A DNA stretch of 64,000 nt from Streptomyces coffeae. Lineage in GTDB: Bacteria; Actinomycetota; Actinomycetes; Streptomycetales; Streptomycetaceae. The position numbers were made by a program, and so were the translations under genes. Every line of letters starts with the position of its first letter. Positions within the stretch are counted from its first letter, which is position 1. This document shows, piece by piece, positions 1 through 8,539 of the stretch. The DNA is taken from positions 1-64,000 of the forward strand of contig NZ_JAERRF010000038.1 of the NCBI RefSeq assembly GCF_016741875.1. The letters are read 5' to 3'. The notes under the pieces were generated by a model, which saw nothing but the letters and a program-made list of their open reading frames with translations, was not told the DNA's origin and made no database searches.

Positions 1-126
1 GCCGAGGGTATCGAGGGCCTGCGCACCCGTTCCGAGGCGCCCAAGATCTCTCGTCGGGTCCGCCGCGCCATCGAGGGCTTCGTCCAGCGCCTGGAGAACC
101 CCGAGGGCCGCCGGTCTGGATGGTGA
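1..126 (+). CDS. C-terminal end of an unidentified protein (cut by window edge)
   Basis: Frame 1 is open from the first base to a TGA at 124-126 and encodes about 41 residues of a charged, Arg/Glu-rich, probably helical tail ending in RRSGW. The codon third positions are mostly G/C, as in real genes here. I do not recognise the family. With so little sequence, a chance open frame is possible. Confidence 0.35.
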   Translation, partial: AEGIEGLRTRSEAPKISRRVRRAIEGFVQRLENPEGRRSGW

Positions 127-365
127 GGCCGCTTTGGTGGACTTGGCGGATCCACCAGTCGTCGACGGCAGTGCCGGACAAGGGATGACGGGTTTCAGGT
201 TGTACAGGGCGCGGGTGGTCTTGCCGGGTTTGCGGACGGCGCTGGCGGCGTTGCGGTAGCGCACCGCCCGTCCGGGCTGGACCCTTCGAGGAGTGGTGTG
301 AGGGGTTCGGCCGCGGTGGGGCCGTAGCCCTCGGGCAGCGCGCTGTTGTCGGGCTGGGTCCTGCT

Positions 366-437
366 TTGGGTGCCGATCTCTTCCTTGAGTACGGCCCAGA
401 AGCTCTGGGCCGCGGTGTTGTCAACGCACGAGCCGCT
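366..437 (-). mobile_element. IS3-family transposase (OrfB) fragment
   Basis: The minus strand encodes CVDNTAAQSFWAVLKEEIGT. This matches the conserved IS3 OrfB block (DNAxAESFWAxLKEEIG) that carries the last catalytic Glu region of the DDE domain. The reading frame around it loses all similarity within a few residues on both sides, so only a fragment survives. The rest of 127-717 holds no gene I can support. Confidence 0.6.
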
Positions 438-717
438 GCTCGACCCGCCACATTTCCTGGTCGTTGATGCCGGTGGCCGCCCCGCCCCGCTGCGGTTGGC
501 AGTAGCACCGAAGAGGGACGGGACGGCGGAGAGGCCCGCCCGCGGGCGAAGGGCGGACCATGCCGTCCCACTAGGGGAAAGGAAGGGACGGCGTCTGGAG
601 CCGGGTGCCCGTGGCCGTGCGTCGTACGGCCGTGGCGGACTCCCGGCGTGTCGGTGGCGAACCGCTCGGATCCAGTGGGGCAACGGTCGAGCCGTCTCGC
701 CTCAAAGACCCCATAGA

Positions 718-1110
718 TCAAGGAACTCGGAACGGTGCTGCCGCGACCTCGATGGCCGTACGCAGCGCCCGGACGTCGGTGATCAGCCGGCCGTCGACGG
801 GCCGAATCCGCCAGTGCGGCCCCGGCCCTTCGACGCGATGCTGCGGCGGGACGACGAGGTGCTGCCTCACGCCGAGCAGCCGGGTCTCCGGGACGTCCCA
901 CCCGGTTGTCGCCCCCTCGCGGACGAACCAGTAGAAGACGGGCTCGCACGGGTCCTCGATCACGGCACCGCTGCGGGGCCCCAGGACCGCAAGTGCGCGG
1001 ACACCGATCCTGCGGGGCACGCGGATCGCGTCCCAGTCGACGCCTGCGGCCTGTAACTCGCAGCCCCCGACGGTCGGCAGAGCGGGTGGTCTGTATGTCT
1101 CGGTGTGCAT
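718..1110 (-). CDS. uncharacterised small protein, paralogue of the gene at 9849-10457
   Basis: A 130-residue protein of unknown function. It aligns along most of its length with the N-terminal part of the protein at 9849-10457. Shared blocks are DWDAI versus HWDAV, RALAVLG versus RALALLG, GAVIEDP versus GAVIQDT, PHWR versus THWR, and a closing helix. The start at 1110 is preferred because a GGAG lies 9 nt upstream and the N-terminus then matches the paralogue; an upstream ATG at 1173 would add 21 residues. It lacks the cysteine-containing tail of its paralogue. There is no signal peptide or membrane segment. It has no XRE neighbour here, unlike its relative. Confidence 0.6.
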   Translation of the reverse strand: MHTETYRPPALPTVGGCELQAAGVDWDAIRVPRRIGVRALAVLGPRSGAVIEDPCEPVFYWFVREGATTGWDVPETRLLGVRQHLVVPPQHRVEGPGPHWRIRPVDGRLITDVRALRTAIEVAAAPFRVP

Positions 1111-1173
1111 GGGTAGTGGCTCCTCACCGTCTCCGTCGCGCAGGACCGATGTGCGGACCGGTTGGTCGTTCAC

Positions 1174-1558
1174 CCACGGTGGATGGGTGTCGTTCTCCCG
1201 CAGCCGATGGGTGCGACAGCGACGGAACCGCCGACGTGTTCGCGTCCAGTTCCGTGCCCGGGGTCGGGGGAACGTCAGCGAGTGCTCCGCCGAGTGACCG
1301 GCGCCGCCCGGCGGACCGGTCTCCTCCCGCCCACCATTCAGGAACCGGCCGCGCCGGGCGGACTATGGCGGGCGCGTCGGCGGGCGCGAAGGAGAAGCCG
1401 TCGCATCTCCTCCGCGGTCACCGGCCGCATCGACCGCCGTCACATGGTCGGCGTCCGGGCCGCGCTTCCGCAGCCGCAACCGGGGCGGATTTTGGGGTGG
1501 TTGAGCCGCACGAAAGGGCGCCCGCCGGCTCACGTCACCGGATGGGCGCGTTGCCGCA
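1174..1558. other. non-coding stretch, no gene supported
   Basis: Several frames are open only because of high GC. I see no ribosome site and domain match together, no hairpin of note and no transposase homology. Confidence 0.4.
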
Positions 1559-1744
1559 GTCGCCGTACGGCGGCACCTCCGGCCGCACCGGTGCCGGTGA
1601 GCGGGTTCCTGCGGCGGCACCGGAAAAAATCTTGGAGTTCTCCCGTCATAGCGCCGCACCGGATGTCTCTGTGTAGGTGTGGACACGAATGGTGAAGCAC
1701 AGCCGGGAAAGGAGAGGGATGCCGACGTGCGACAGCCTGACGCG
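1559..1744 (+). repeat. dispersed repeat D, copy 1 (promoter plus first ~20 codons of the SARP gene)
   Basis: About 186 bp that recurs in the same orientation at 58262-58448 with only scattered mismatches. It spans the upstream region, the GTG start and the first codons (MDTNGEAQPGKE here, MDTKCEAQPGKE there). Similarity stops abruptly after the shared CCTGACGCG, which points to duplication of a 5' region rather than a functional motif alone. Confidence 0.85.
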
Positions 1745-3154
1745 CCCTTACCCAGGGGCCATCTCACCGATGACGCAGGCGGCCACTGCGCCACCGGCCC
1801 AAAGAGGGACGATCTGTCCAAGGCTGACGTCGGGCTGCGGTTGCTGCGGATCGCCCTCCGCCTGATCCACGACGCGGACGGCGGCGACGAGGACACCGGC
1901 CAGGCGCTCTCCCGCTTAGCGTCTTCCCTGGCCGACCTCTCCTGTGACGGCTGCGGCCAGCACCTGACCGCGTCGGCCTGGTGCCGTCACGCGACGGATG
2001 CCCACCTGATCCACTCCTGGGCCCGGGAACTCCTCGCGCTGCTCGATGCCGGTGAGGGACCGCCGGACCTCGAGCCCGGTGCCGTGCGGAGCGGGCACCC
2101 CTCGAACGCCGTGGATGCCGGCACGCCACTCGTGGTCCACCGCGCCGACGGCGAGCGGCGCCGTAGTACACGGTGCGCCGCCTCGCCGGGCTCCGCCGGC
2201 GCACCGCCGGCCGCCGTACCGATCAGCCCGGTCGTACCGATCAGCCCGGTCGGCCCGGTCGGCCCGGTCGGCCGATGGCATCCGCTCTCGGCCCCCACAC
2301 ACACCGAAGACCGGCACCCCCGGGTGGCGATCAGGTGCTTCGGCGGATTCCGGATGACCGTAGGTGACTTGGTGATCGACTGGACGAAGGTCCGTCCCCG
2401 CGCCCGCGCCGCCATGAGGCTACTCACCATGCGTGCGGGCCGCCCCGTGCACCGGGAGGCTCTCTTCGAGGCTCTCTGGCCGGACATGCCCCCCAAGTCG
2501 GCCACGGCCAATCTGCAAGTGGCCGTCTCCAGCCTGCGCAATCTCCTGGAACCCGACCGGGATCGCGGCAAACCACGACTGGTGGTCCGCGTCGGTGACG
2601 CGTACCTGCTCAGCCTGCCGTCCGACACCTACCTCGACACACTCGCCTTCCAGGCCGCGCTGACCCGGGGTAGGCATGCGAAGGCCACCGGGGACACCGC
2701 CTCGGCGGTACAGGGCCTGCGGGACGCGCTCGCCCAGTACCACGGCGAACTGCTACCCGAGGACGGCCCCGCCGAATGGCTGCAGCAGGACCGCGAGATC
2801 TACCGGCGCCAGGCGGCCGACGCCGCCGCGGAACTCGCCGCCGCCGAACTCCAGGCCGGCAACCCGCAGGAAGCCGTGGCCGCGGCCCAGAAGTGTCTCG
2901 CCATCGACCGCTTCCACGACATGGGGTGGCACCTGCTGCTGCGGTCCTACCACCGGATCGGTGCACCCGCCGCCGCCGAGCGGGCCCGACGGCGGTACAT
3001 CGCCACGCTCGCCTCCCTCGGCCTCGACGCCCATGAACCGGCTGCCGGCGTCGCCCGAGACACCGCGCCGATCCCGCATCCCCGGCCGGGACGAGGTGAG
3101 GGACCCGGCGGCCACGCGCCCGGACGGCTCAGTGTCCCGGCTTACGGGCAGTGA
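1679..3154 (+). CDS. SARP-family transcriptional activator with long N-terminal extension
   Basis: A 491-residue regulator. Residues ~215-310 form the OmpR-type winged-helix domain of SARPs (CFGGFRM start, LLTMRAGRPVHREALFEALW, then SSLRNLLEP), and ~320-445 form the bacterial transcriptional activation domain (BTAD), rich in TPR-like helices. The ~200-residue N-terminus is unusual: a helical stretch (LRLLRIALRLIHD), a CDGC pair, then a low-complexity Pro/Val/Gly run from a short GC repeat near 2220-2275. A GTG start at 1679 is used because its upstream region is conserved in repeat D. It ends 26 bp inside the convergent ECF gene. Its target genes are not evident. Confidence 0.85.
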   Translation: MDTNGEAQPGKERDADVRQPDAPLPRGHLTDDAGGHCATGPKRDDLSKADVGLRLLRIALRLIHDADGGDEDTGQALSRLASSLADLSCDGCGQHLTASAWCRHATDAHLIHSWARELLALLDAGEGPPDLEPGAVRSGHPSNAVDAGTPLVVHRADGERRRSTRCAASPGSAGAPPAAVPISPVVPISPVGPVGPVGRWHPLSAPTHTEDRHPRVAIRCFGGFRMTVGDLVIDWTKVRPRARAAMRLLTMRAGRPVHREALFEALWPDMPPKSATANLQVAVSSLRNLLEPDRDRGKPRLVVRVGDAYLLSLPSDTYLDTLAFQAALTRGRHAKATGDTASAVQGLRDALAQYHGELLPEDGPAEWLQQDREIYRRQAADAAAELAAAELQAGNPQEAVAAAQKCLAIDRFHDMGWHLLLRSYHRIGAPAAAERARRRYIATLASLGLDAHEPAAGVARDTAPIPHPRPGRGEGPGGHAPGRLSVPAYGQ

Positions 3155-4982
3155 CCTTGACATCGTCAACGGTCGGCCCGCAGGGGCTGCTCGGGTCGCT
3201 GGTACTGGCCAGGCGCAGGGTGGTCCGGCCACCGGTCGCGGTGAAGCGTACGGTCTCGCGCCGCCATCCCATCGCGGAGGAAGAATGCCCGGCGGTGTCG
3301 AAGGAGAAGTGCTTCGAGACGCCGGCGACCTGGACGGTCAGCGATCTCACGACGGTCCCGCAGCTGGGATTTCCGGCAAGGTAGAAGCTCACCGTGTACT
3401 GCGCACCGGGCTCGGTGGCCAAGCCCTGGCTGATCGCTCCAGCCGTGGACCCGGGCTGATCGCCGTTCATGTCGAGTGACTGCGTACCGGTCGCCGGCTG
3501 CCATCCCTTGGAGCCAGTGAGATTCACCGAGTTCTCGACCCGCCATCCGCCGATGAACTGGCCATCCCGGTAGGGGATATGGGGCTGGTCACCGACGGAT
3601 GGCGACTCGAAGGCGCCGTCGCTCAGCTGGGGGTCCGGAACAGGGCCGGGGCCGTTGGGCGGGGTGTCGGACGGGCCGTTGGACGGGGTGTCGGACGGGG
3701 TGTCGGACGGGGCGTCGGACGGGGCGTCGGACGGGGCGTCGGACGGGGCGTCGGACGGCCCGCCGGGGAGGCGGTCCGCGGACGTGTCCGGAGCCGGCTG
3801 CGGACCCGGACCGGCCCTGTGGTGATCGCCCAGCCGCCGGGACTCCTTCGGCAAGGGCGGTATCGGGCCGGATGCGGTGGGCCCGGGCGCCTCGGGCTCG
3901 GTGGTGGGCGCCGGGGTTGAACCGCGCCCGGTGGCGGGGCCCGCGGTGCGGGGACGTGAGGTGGAGTCCGCGGGCAGGAGGAGCGTGCCCGCCACCACCA
4001 GCGCGCCAACGACGGCGGCCAGCGAGGTCACTGCCATGGCGGCCTGCGAAGATGCCTTGCCGCCCGCCGCCCCGCGGCCGAGTCCGGCGTCGTCGTCCGG
4101 ACCGGCCGGCTCCCCCGCCTCGTCGTCCGTCTCGTTCGGTGATCCGTCGGCCAGCGAGCCGAAGTACCCCGCGAAGAGCGGTCCCAAGACCAGCGGAGCC
4201 AGAATGCCGCGCAGACGACCAGAGATCTCCCGCAGCTCCGGCAGCAACAGCGCGCAACTGTCACACTCCGCGAGATGAGCCTCCACACGGACCCGAGCCC
4301 GTCCCCCGAGCGACCCACGGACATAGGCGGCCAGCTTCACAGCACACCTACGGCACTCCTGCTCCATCTTCTCCGCCGACAAATGCGCCTGCAGATACTC
4401 CTTACGCAGCCCCTCACGGGCACGCACCGCCAGCGCGGCAACCCCATTGGCCGATAAGCCGAGATGCACCGCCACCTGAGCCGGACTCTCTCCCTCCACC
4501 GCCGTATGCCACAACACCTCCTGCCAACGCTCGGGCAATGCCGCAAACGCCCGCGCAACCAACGACGCCTCCAGATCCGCCAGAACCGGATCCTCAAACG
4601 GCACCCAAGGCGCATAGTCCTCCAGCTCTGGCGTGGGCACATCCCGCTTCGCCCTCGCCGCCCTCCTGACCGCGATTCGACGCACCGTCGTCAGCACATA
4701 CGGTCGAAACGCCTCCCGCGGCCCCCCACCGGCACGCACCGCACTCAGCACCTGAGTAAAACCCTCGGACGCAATCTCCTCCGCATCCGCCGGACTTGAC
4801 GCATACACCCCGGCCAACCGACGAGCCGACTCCACATGACGCTCGTAGAGCACACCGAAGGCACTGTCGTCACCTTCCCGGGCGCGCACTATGAGTTCCG
4901 CGTCGCACTGCTCGACCCATGCGCCGGACCCGGACCCCGCGGAGTCCCCCGGCTCCCGGCCCTGCCCCAACTTCCCCGCCAT
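3129..4982 (-). CDS. ECF sigma factor fused to zinc-finger, transmembrane and extracellular binding domain
   Basis: A 617-residue fusion. Residues ~30-190 are a sigma-70 ECF unit: region 2 (AFGVLYERHVESARRLAG) and region 4 (LPERWQEVLWHTAVEGESPAQVAVHLGLS). Residues ~200-260 carry an anti-sigma-like zinc motif HLAECDSC. A hydrophobic segment follows (~AMAVTSLAAVVGALVVAGTL), then a Pro/Ser linker of PSDA/PSDT repeats, then a C-terminal ~170-residue beta-rich domain (DGAFESP start) like DUF642 / choice-of-anchor-C carbohydrate-binding domains. This suggests a membrane-tethered sigma factor sensing an envelope ligand; ECF groups with such tails are known in actinobacteria. The start at 4982 has GGAGG upstream. 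Confidence 0.85.
   Translation of the reverse strand: MAGKLGQGREPGDSAGSGSGAWVEQCDAELIVRAREGDDSAFGVLYERHVESARRLAGVYASSPADAEEIASEGFTQVLSAVRAGGGPREAFRPYVLTTVRRIAVRRAARAKRDVPTPELEDYAPWVPFEDPVLADLEASLVARAFAALPERWQEVLWHTAVEGESPAQVAVHLGLSANGVAALAVRAREGLRKEYLQAHLSAEKMEQECRRCAVKLAAYVRGSLGGRARVRVEAHLAECDSCALLLPELREISGRLRGILAPLVLGPLFAGYFGSLADGSPNETDDEAGEPAGPDDDAGLGRGAAGGKASSQAAMAVTSLAAVVGALVVAGTLLLPADSTSRPRTAGPATGRGSTPAPTTEPEAPGPTASGPIPPLPKESRRLGDHHRAGPGPQPAPDTSADRLPGGPSDAPSDAPSDAPSDAPSDTPSDTPSNGPSDTPPNGPGPVPDPQLSDGAFESPSVGDQPHIPYRDGQFIGGWRVENSVNLTGSKGWQPATGTQSLDMNGDQPGSTAGAISQGLATEPGAQYTVSFYLAGNPSCGTVVRSLTVQVAGVSKHFSFDTAGHSSSAMGWRRETVRFTATGGRTTLRLASTSDPSSPCGPTVDDVKVTARKPGH
3661..3760. repeat. 12-bp minisatellite inside the ECF linker
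   Basis: Tandem copies of a ~12-bp unit (GTCGGACGGGGC and variants), read on the minus strand as PSDA/PSDT/PSNG repeats. In-frame copy-number change would lengthen or shorten the extracellular stalk between membrane segment and binding domain. Confidence 0.85.
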
Positions 4983-5159
4983 CGCCACACATCCTCCGTA
5001 CCCGACCGGACACACCTCCCAGCCGCTTCACGTACGGATCCCAGCAGCGGGAAGCGTTCTCCGAGAAACACTAGAGGCACGGCTCAGCGAAGTTCCCTCG
5101 TGTTCCGCGAAATCCGCCCCATGGGGCAACGTCCGCCGCCCGATGAGGGAACGTCCTCC

Positions 5160-5786
5160 TCAGATCAGGCCGTTGCGCATGGCGTACGCCACGGCATGGC
5201 ATCGGTTGCGGAGTTGAAAGCGATTCTGGAAGTCGTGGAGGACCTGCTTCACCGTCCGTGCGGAGTAGGCGACCGCGGCCGCTATCTCATCGGTGTCGAA
5301 CCCCTCGGCGGCCAGCCGCAGCACCTGGACCTCCCGCTCCGTAAGGTTGTTGAAGTTCAGGCCGCGTGGCCCCAGCACATGACGCTGTACCTGGCCGACC
5401 TGATCGAGCAGCCGGCCCAGCAGATCCGGAGGCACGGCTCCCTCCCCCGCAGCGGCCGACCGCACCACCGTCACCAGGCGTTCCGGTGTGGCATCCCTGC
5501 GGCGGACCACCCCCATCACCCCCGCCTCCACCACCGGCACCAGGTCGGACTCGTCGATCTCCGGGGTGACCAGCACCAGTCGGGCCTCGCTCATCCGGGC
5601 AGCGACCGACCTCAGGACCTGCGGGGTTTCCTCGGTCACGGCACCGGCGACGACTACGGCGACTCTCGCCTCGTCCATCTCGTCGGATCCGAGCACCCGC
5701 ACCTCCGGCCGCGGTCTGAGCTCCGCGGTCACCCCCAGCTGTGAGATCGGATCGTCCGCGCGGATACACACGGGTATGCGGTCCAT
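5160..5786 (-). CDS. LuxR/NarL-type regulator with atypical receiver domain
   Basis: A 208-residue protein. The C-terminal ~60 residues are a LuxR helix-turn-helix (LTEREVQVLRLAAEGFDTDEIA, then SARTVKQVLHDF). The N-terminal half folds like a receiver domain, but the strand that normally bears the phospho-accepting Asp reads VAVVVAGAV, so phosphorylation is unlikely. ATG 5786 is chosen because AGGAG sits 5 nt upstream; an ATG at 5813 lacks such a site. It lies upstream of the tethered ECF gene in the same direction, with ~180 bp between them. The ligand or signal is unknown. Confidence 0.8.
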   Translation of the reverse strand: MDRIPVCIRADDPISQLGVTAELRPRPEVRVLGSDEMDEARVAVVVAGAVTEETPQVLRSVAARMSEARLVLVTPEIDESDLVPVVEAGVMGVVRRRDATPERLVTVVRSAAAGEGAVPPDLLGRLLDQVGQVQRHVLGPRGLNFNNLTEREVQVLRLAAEGFDTDEIAAAVAYSARTVKQVLHDFQNRFQLRNRCHAVAYAMRNGLI

Positions 5787-6207
5787 CCATGCTCCTCGGC
5801 AGGCACAGGACACCGTCGGTCATTCGGCGTCTCGGAGGGCAAGCATCCTCGTCGCGCTGGGCGTCCGCTGAACATGGACTTAACGCATGGTTGTCACACC
5901 GCCCTCCCCCATATCGGCGCCTGATCCCGCAGGTAACGGCCCCTGGGAAGCGCAGACGGCGCCGAGCCGGTCCGGGCGGCCGCCCGCGAACGACGGTGCC
6001 GGTACGAGCTCCGTTTTACCGAGCCTCTCACCCCGCAGGCACACGGCAAACCGCCCCGGGGCCGCGGTGCCCCATCGCGCACAACGAGTTCACGAGCAGC
6101 CGCCTTCTTGACCGTTACGTGCGAGGCTCTGGCCCCCCGGAAGAGTCCGACCGCATGAGCGGGGCCCCGGCGCCCATGGCGGCGCGCCGGTCCCTCGGGG
6201 CAAGGCC
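5787..6207. other. intergenic, upstream of the LuxR regulator
   Basis: About 420 bp without a supported gene. It must contain the promoter of the regulator that starts at 5786 and the 3' end of the deiminase transcript. I see no clear terminator or operator. Confidence 0.4.
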
Positions 6208-8154
6208 CTACGCCGTGGGCCACCACGGCGCGGTGGCGTCACGCAGTGTGTTGGTGCCGCAGTGCACCTCGCCCATGCCGATGTGATAGGTGTACCAGTC
6301 GTCGACGTAGGACGTGGTGAAGCCCGCCTTCGCGTACACGGAGTTCACGGACTCGGTGAAGATGTCCCGGCCGCCGATGACCGGGCCCCACTGCTGGGGC
6401 GCGAGGTAGCGTGTCGGGCTGAGCAGGACGCCGTTGACCGCACCGGGGATATAGGCGCTGTTCTGTGAGGCGGCAGCCTGCCGTGTGGCGCGGCCGTCGG
6501 CACCGCGTTCGGCACGGCCGTCGGTACGGCTGTGGTCACCGCCGAGCTGGCTGTACTGGCGCAGCGTGTCGGGGCCCATGCGCCGCAGCTTGCGGCTGCC
6601 GCTGAGGTTGCCACGCTCGTCCCCGTCGCGCGTGTACAGGCCGGGGACCTTGACGATCTCCGCGTCGGTGATGCCGGTCTCGCGCTTGAGGATGTCCAGG
6701 TTCGCCTTGATGCGGTCGGCCGCCAGCTTGTTGTCCGCGTGGAACTTGGGCTTGGCGAGGACCTGGTCGATGGTCTCCTTGGGCGCCGGGATGTCGGCCG
6801 AGCGCGGCACGGAGAACATCTTCTCGCCGCCGTGGCCGTCCCGCTTGGCCTTGCGCAGCAGCTCCACGCCGGCCGCCGGGTCGGCGACGCCTATCCGCCA
6901 GCCGCGCTCGGTGTCCGCAGGCAGGAACTGGATGAACTCGTCCACGTGCCCGACCGAGAGCCAGGACGTGTCGAGCAGCAGCGGCGCCTGCGCGCCCTGG
7001 GAGGACAGGAACGTACGCATCGCCTTGGCGGGCTTGGAGCCGGTGTCGGCGCGGTAGCCCTGGATGATGCGTCCGGCGGGGTAGCTCGTGCCGCCCAGGG
7101 TGTACGGCGGGATGGTCTCCAGGTTGCCCATGGAGTTGAGCGTCCACTCCTCGTTGTCGCGCACCCCGCTGACCTGGACCACGCCCACGTCCGGACCGCG
7201 CAGCCTCTCGAACAGCTCGCGCCCGGCGTCCCGGTCGGGCTGTGCGGAGCGGATGAGGACGCGCATCACGCGCTGCTTGCCGCCCGGACCCGGCATGCTC
7301 GCGTACGCGGGCTCGACGAAGTCCTGCGCCCAGACGTCGTCGTACTTGGTGAAGGTGGTCAGGGGCTTGCTGATCCCGGCGTCCTTCGCCTGCTCGGCCA
7401 AGTCCTTGACGAACTTTCGCTGGGCGCGGCCGTAGGCGCCGCCGCCGGACACCTTGGTGACGAGGAGTTCCTCGGCCCGCTGGAGGTGGTGGTGGGTGAG
7501 CACCGGGGCGGTGCGCAACACGACGTCGTCGGAGCGGGACGTGCCGCTGCCGGTGACCGTGAAGCGAACCTTCACCTCTCCGTTCCACTTCCGCGCGTCG
7601 CGCACCACGTCGGTCGCCTCGATGCCCAGCTCGACGCCGGAGCGCAGCTCCTTCGTTGTCAGCCGGTCGGCGGGCCGCAGCAGGGACCAGCGGCCCTCGC
7701 GCTTGATGAAGAGGTGGGACTTCTTGGCGCCGGTGCCGACCGTCTTTACGGTGCCGTGGCTGCCCGCCGGGGTCTGGGGCAGCGGCACGGTCTTGAGCCG
7801 GGCCAGGTCGGCGGCGTCGCGCGCGCCGTTGACCTTGGCGTCCGACGCGTCGTTGCACCGGGCCAGCTTGGCGTCCGAAAGCGGCCTGCCCTGTGCGTCC
7901 TTGACCGGGCAGCGCTTGGCGTCGTCGTCGACGTTCGGCAGCACGATCGCGCCCCGCCGGTTGGTCCAGGTGTTCTCCCCGTCCGTGTCGGTGGCGCCCT
8001 CGATGGAGCCGTCCCGGTTCACATCGGCGCGCAGGTCGGGCACCTGGGGTGTGGCCGAGGTGCCGGTTGCGGCGACGGCGGTGGCGCCCGTGGACGCGAG
8101 GACCCCGGCCATCCCGGTCGCCAGCGCGATGTTTCTCCATCGGTGCGTACGCAC
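6208..8154 (-). CDS. secreted protein-arginine deiminase (PAD) family enzyme
   Basis: A 648-residue protein predicted to convert peptidyl-arginine to citrulline outside the cell. Residues 1-~30 are a signal peptide (RTHRWRNIALATGMAGVLAS, with Ala-rich cleavage region). The C-terminal two thirds match the PAD catalytic domain: GHVDEFIQFLP holds the His/Asp pair and GEVHCGTNT near the C-terminus holds the nucleophilic Cys, as in animal PADs. An upstream QDFVEPAY block fits the substrate-binding Asp region. The GTG start at 8154 has AAGGAGG 7 nt upstream; longer frames to 8397 have no signal peptide at their N-terminus. An Asp-rich motif after the signal peptide (DVNRDGSIEGATDTDGEN) could bind calcium. 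Confidence 0.9.
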   Translation of the reverse strand: MRTHRWRNIALATGMAGVLASTGATAVAATGTSATPQVPDLRADVNRDGSIEGATDTDGENTWTNRRGAIVLPNVDDDAKRCPVKDAQGRPLSDAKLARCNDASDAKVNGARDAADLARLKTVPLPQTPAGSHGTVKTVGTGAKKSHLFIKREGRWSLLRPADRLTTKELRSGVELGIEATDVVRDARKWNGEVKVRFTVTGSGTSRSDDVVLRTAPVLTHHHLQRAEELLVTKVSGGGAYGRAQRKFVKDLAEQAKDAGISKPLTTFTKYDDVWAQDFVEPAYASMPGPGGKQRVMRVLIRSAQPDRDAGRELFERLRGPDVGVVQVSGVRDNEEWTLNSMGNLETIPPYTLGGTSYPAGRIIQGYRADTGSKPAKAMRTFLSSQGAQAPLLLDTSWLSVGHVDEFIQFLPADTERGWRIGVADPAAGVELLRKAKRDGHGGEKMFSVPRSADIPAPKETIDQVLAKPKFHADNKLAADRIKANLDILKRETGITDAEIVKVPGLYTRDGDERGNLSGSRKLRRMGPDTLRQYSQLGGDHSRTDGRAERGADGRATRQAAASQNSAYIPGAVNGVLLSPTRYLAPQQWGPVIGGRDIFTESVNSVYAKAGFTTSYVDDWYTYHIGMGEVHCGTNTLRDATAPWWPTA

Positions 8155-8507
8155 AGTTCCCCTCCTTGTTCCCGGCCCTCCGGTCAGGTGTGCGAGGGCC
8201 GTCGAAGAGCAAGAGGGCCACGGGGGCCGGCAGGTTGACGCAACGGGAGGAAAGCGGCGGAAGGAAACTGACGGCGAGAACGGGCGGGTGCGGCGGTCAG
8301 GGCTTGCGGGCGGCGCCGCCGAAGTCGTCGACCTCCGCGGGCGGCTGCCCATCCGGCTCAGGACGCCGCCGCGGACCGAGGTCAGGCCGGGCTCCACCGG
8401 GTCCGGCCCGTCGAAGAGCCGGGCGAGCAGCTGCTCCCGAAAGCACGACGGCCCCCACCGAGGCGGGGGCCGATCAGGCGTACCTGCGGAGCCGACCGCG
8501 GGTACCG
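8155..8507. other. intergenic between divergent deiminase and XRE genes
   Basis: About 350 bp that should hold the deiminase promoter and the XRE promoter. Apart from the GC hairpin at 8450-8471 I see no feature. Confidence 0.4.
8450..8471. terminator. GC-rich hairpin
   Basis: GGCCCCC and GGGGGCC form a 7-bp perfect stem with an 8-nt loop. On the minus strand it is followed by a short CTTTC run. No gene ends here, so it may be an attenuator or a leftover terminator. Confidence 0.45.
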
Positions 8508-8528
8508 TTCTGAGTGTCTAGGTCAGAA
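8508..8528. promoter_or_regulatory. palindrome at the XRE gene start
   Basis: TTCTGA and TCAGAA are separated by 9 nt and end right at the first possible ATG (8528), the position expected for an autoregulatory operator of the following XRE gene. Confidence 0.4.
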
Positions 8529-8539
8529 TGGAGTGCAGC

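Noticed and set aside
2220..2276. Short GC direct repeats (CCCGGTCG units)
   Set aside because: They encode a Pro/Val/Gly linker of the SARP protein. I see no sign of an origin or attachment site.
3661..3760. CRISPR-like direct repeats
   Set aside because: Units are ~12 bp without spacers and encode PSDA repeats in frame inside a gene.
8450..8471. Riboswitch or tRNA-like structure
   Set aside because: Only a single simple stem is present, with none of the conserved loops of a known riboswitch or tRNA.
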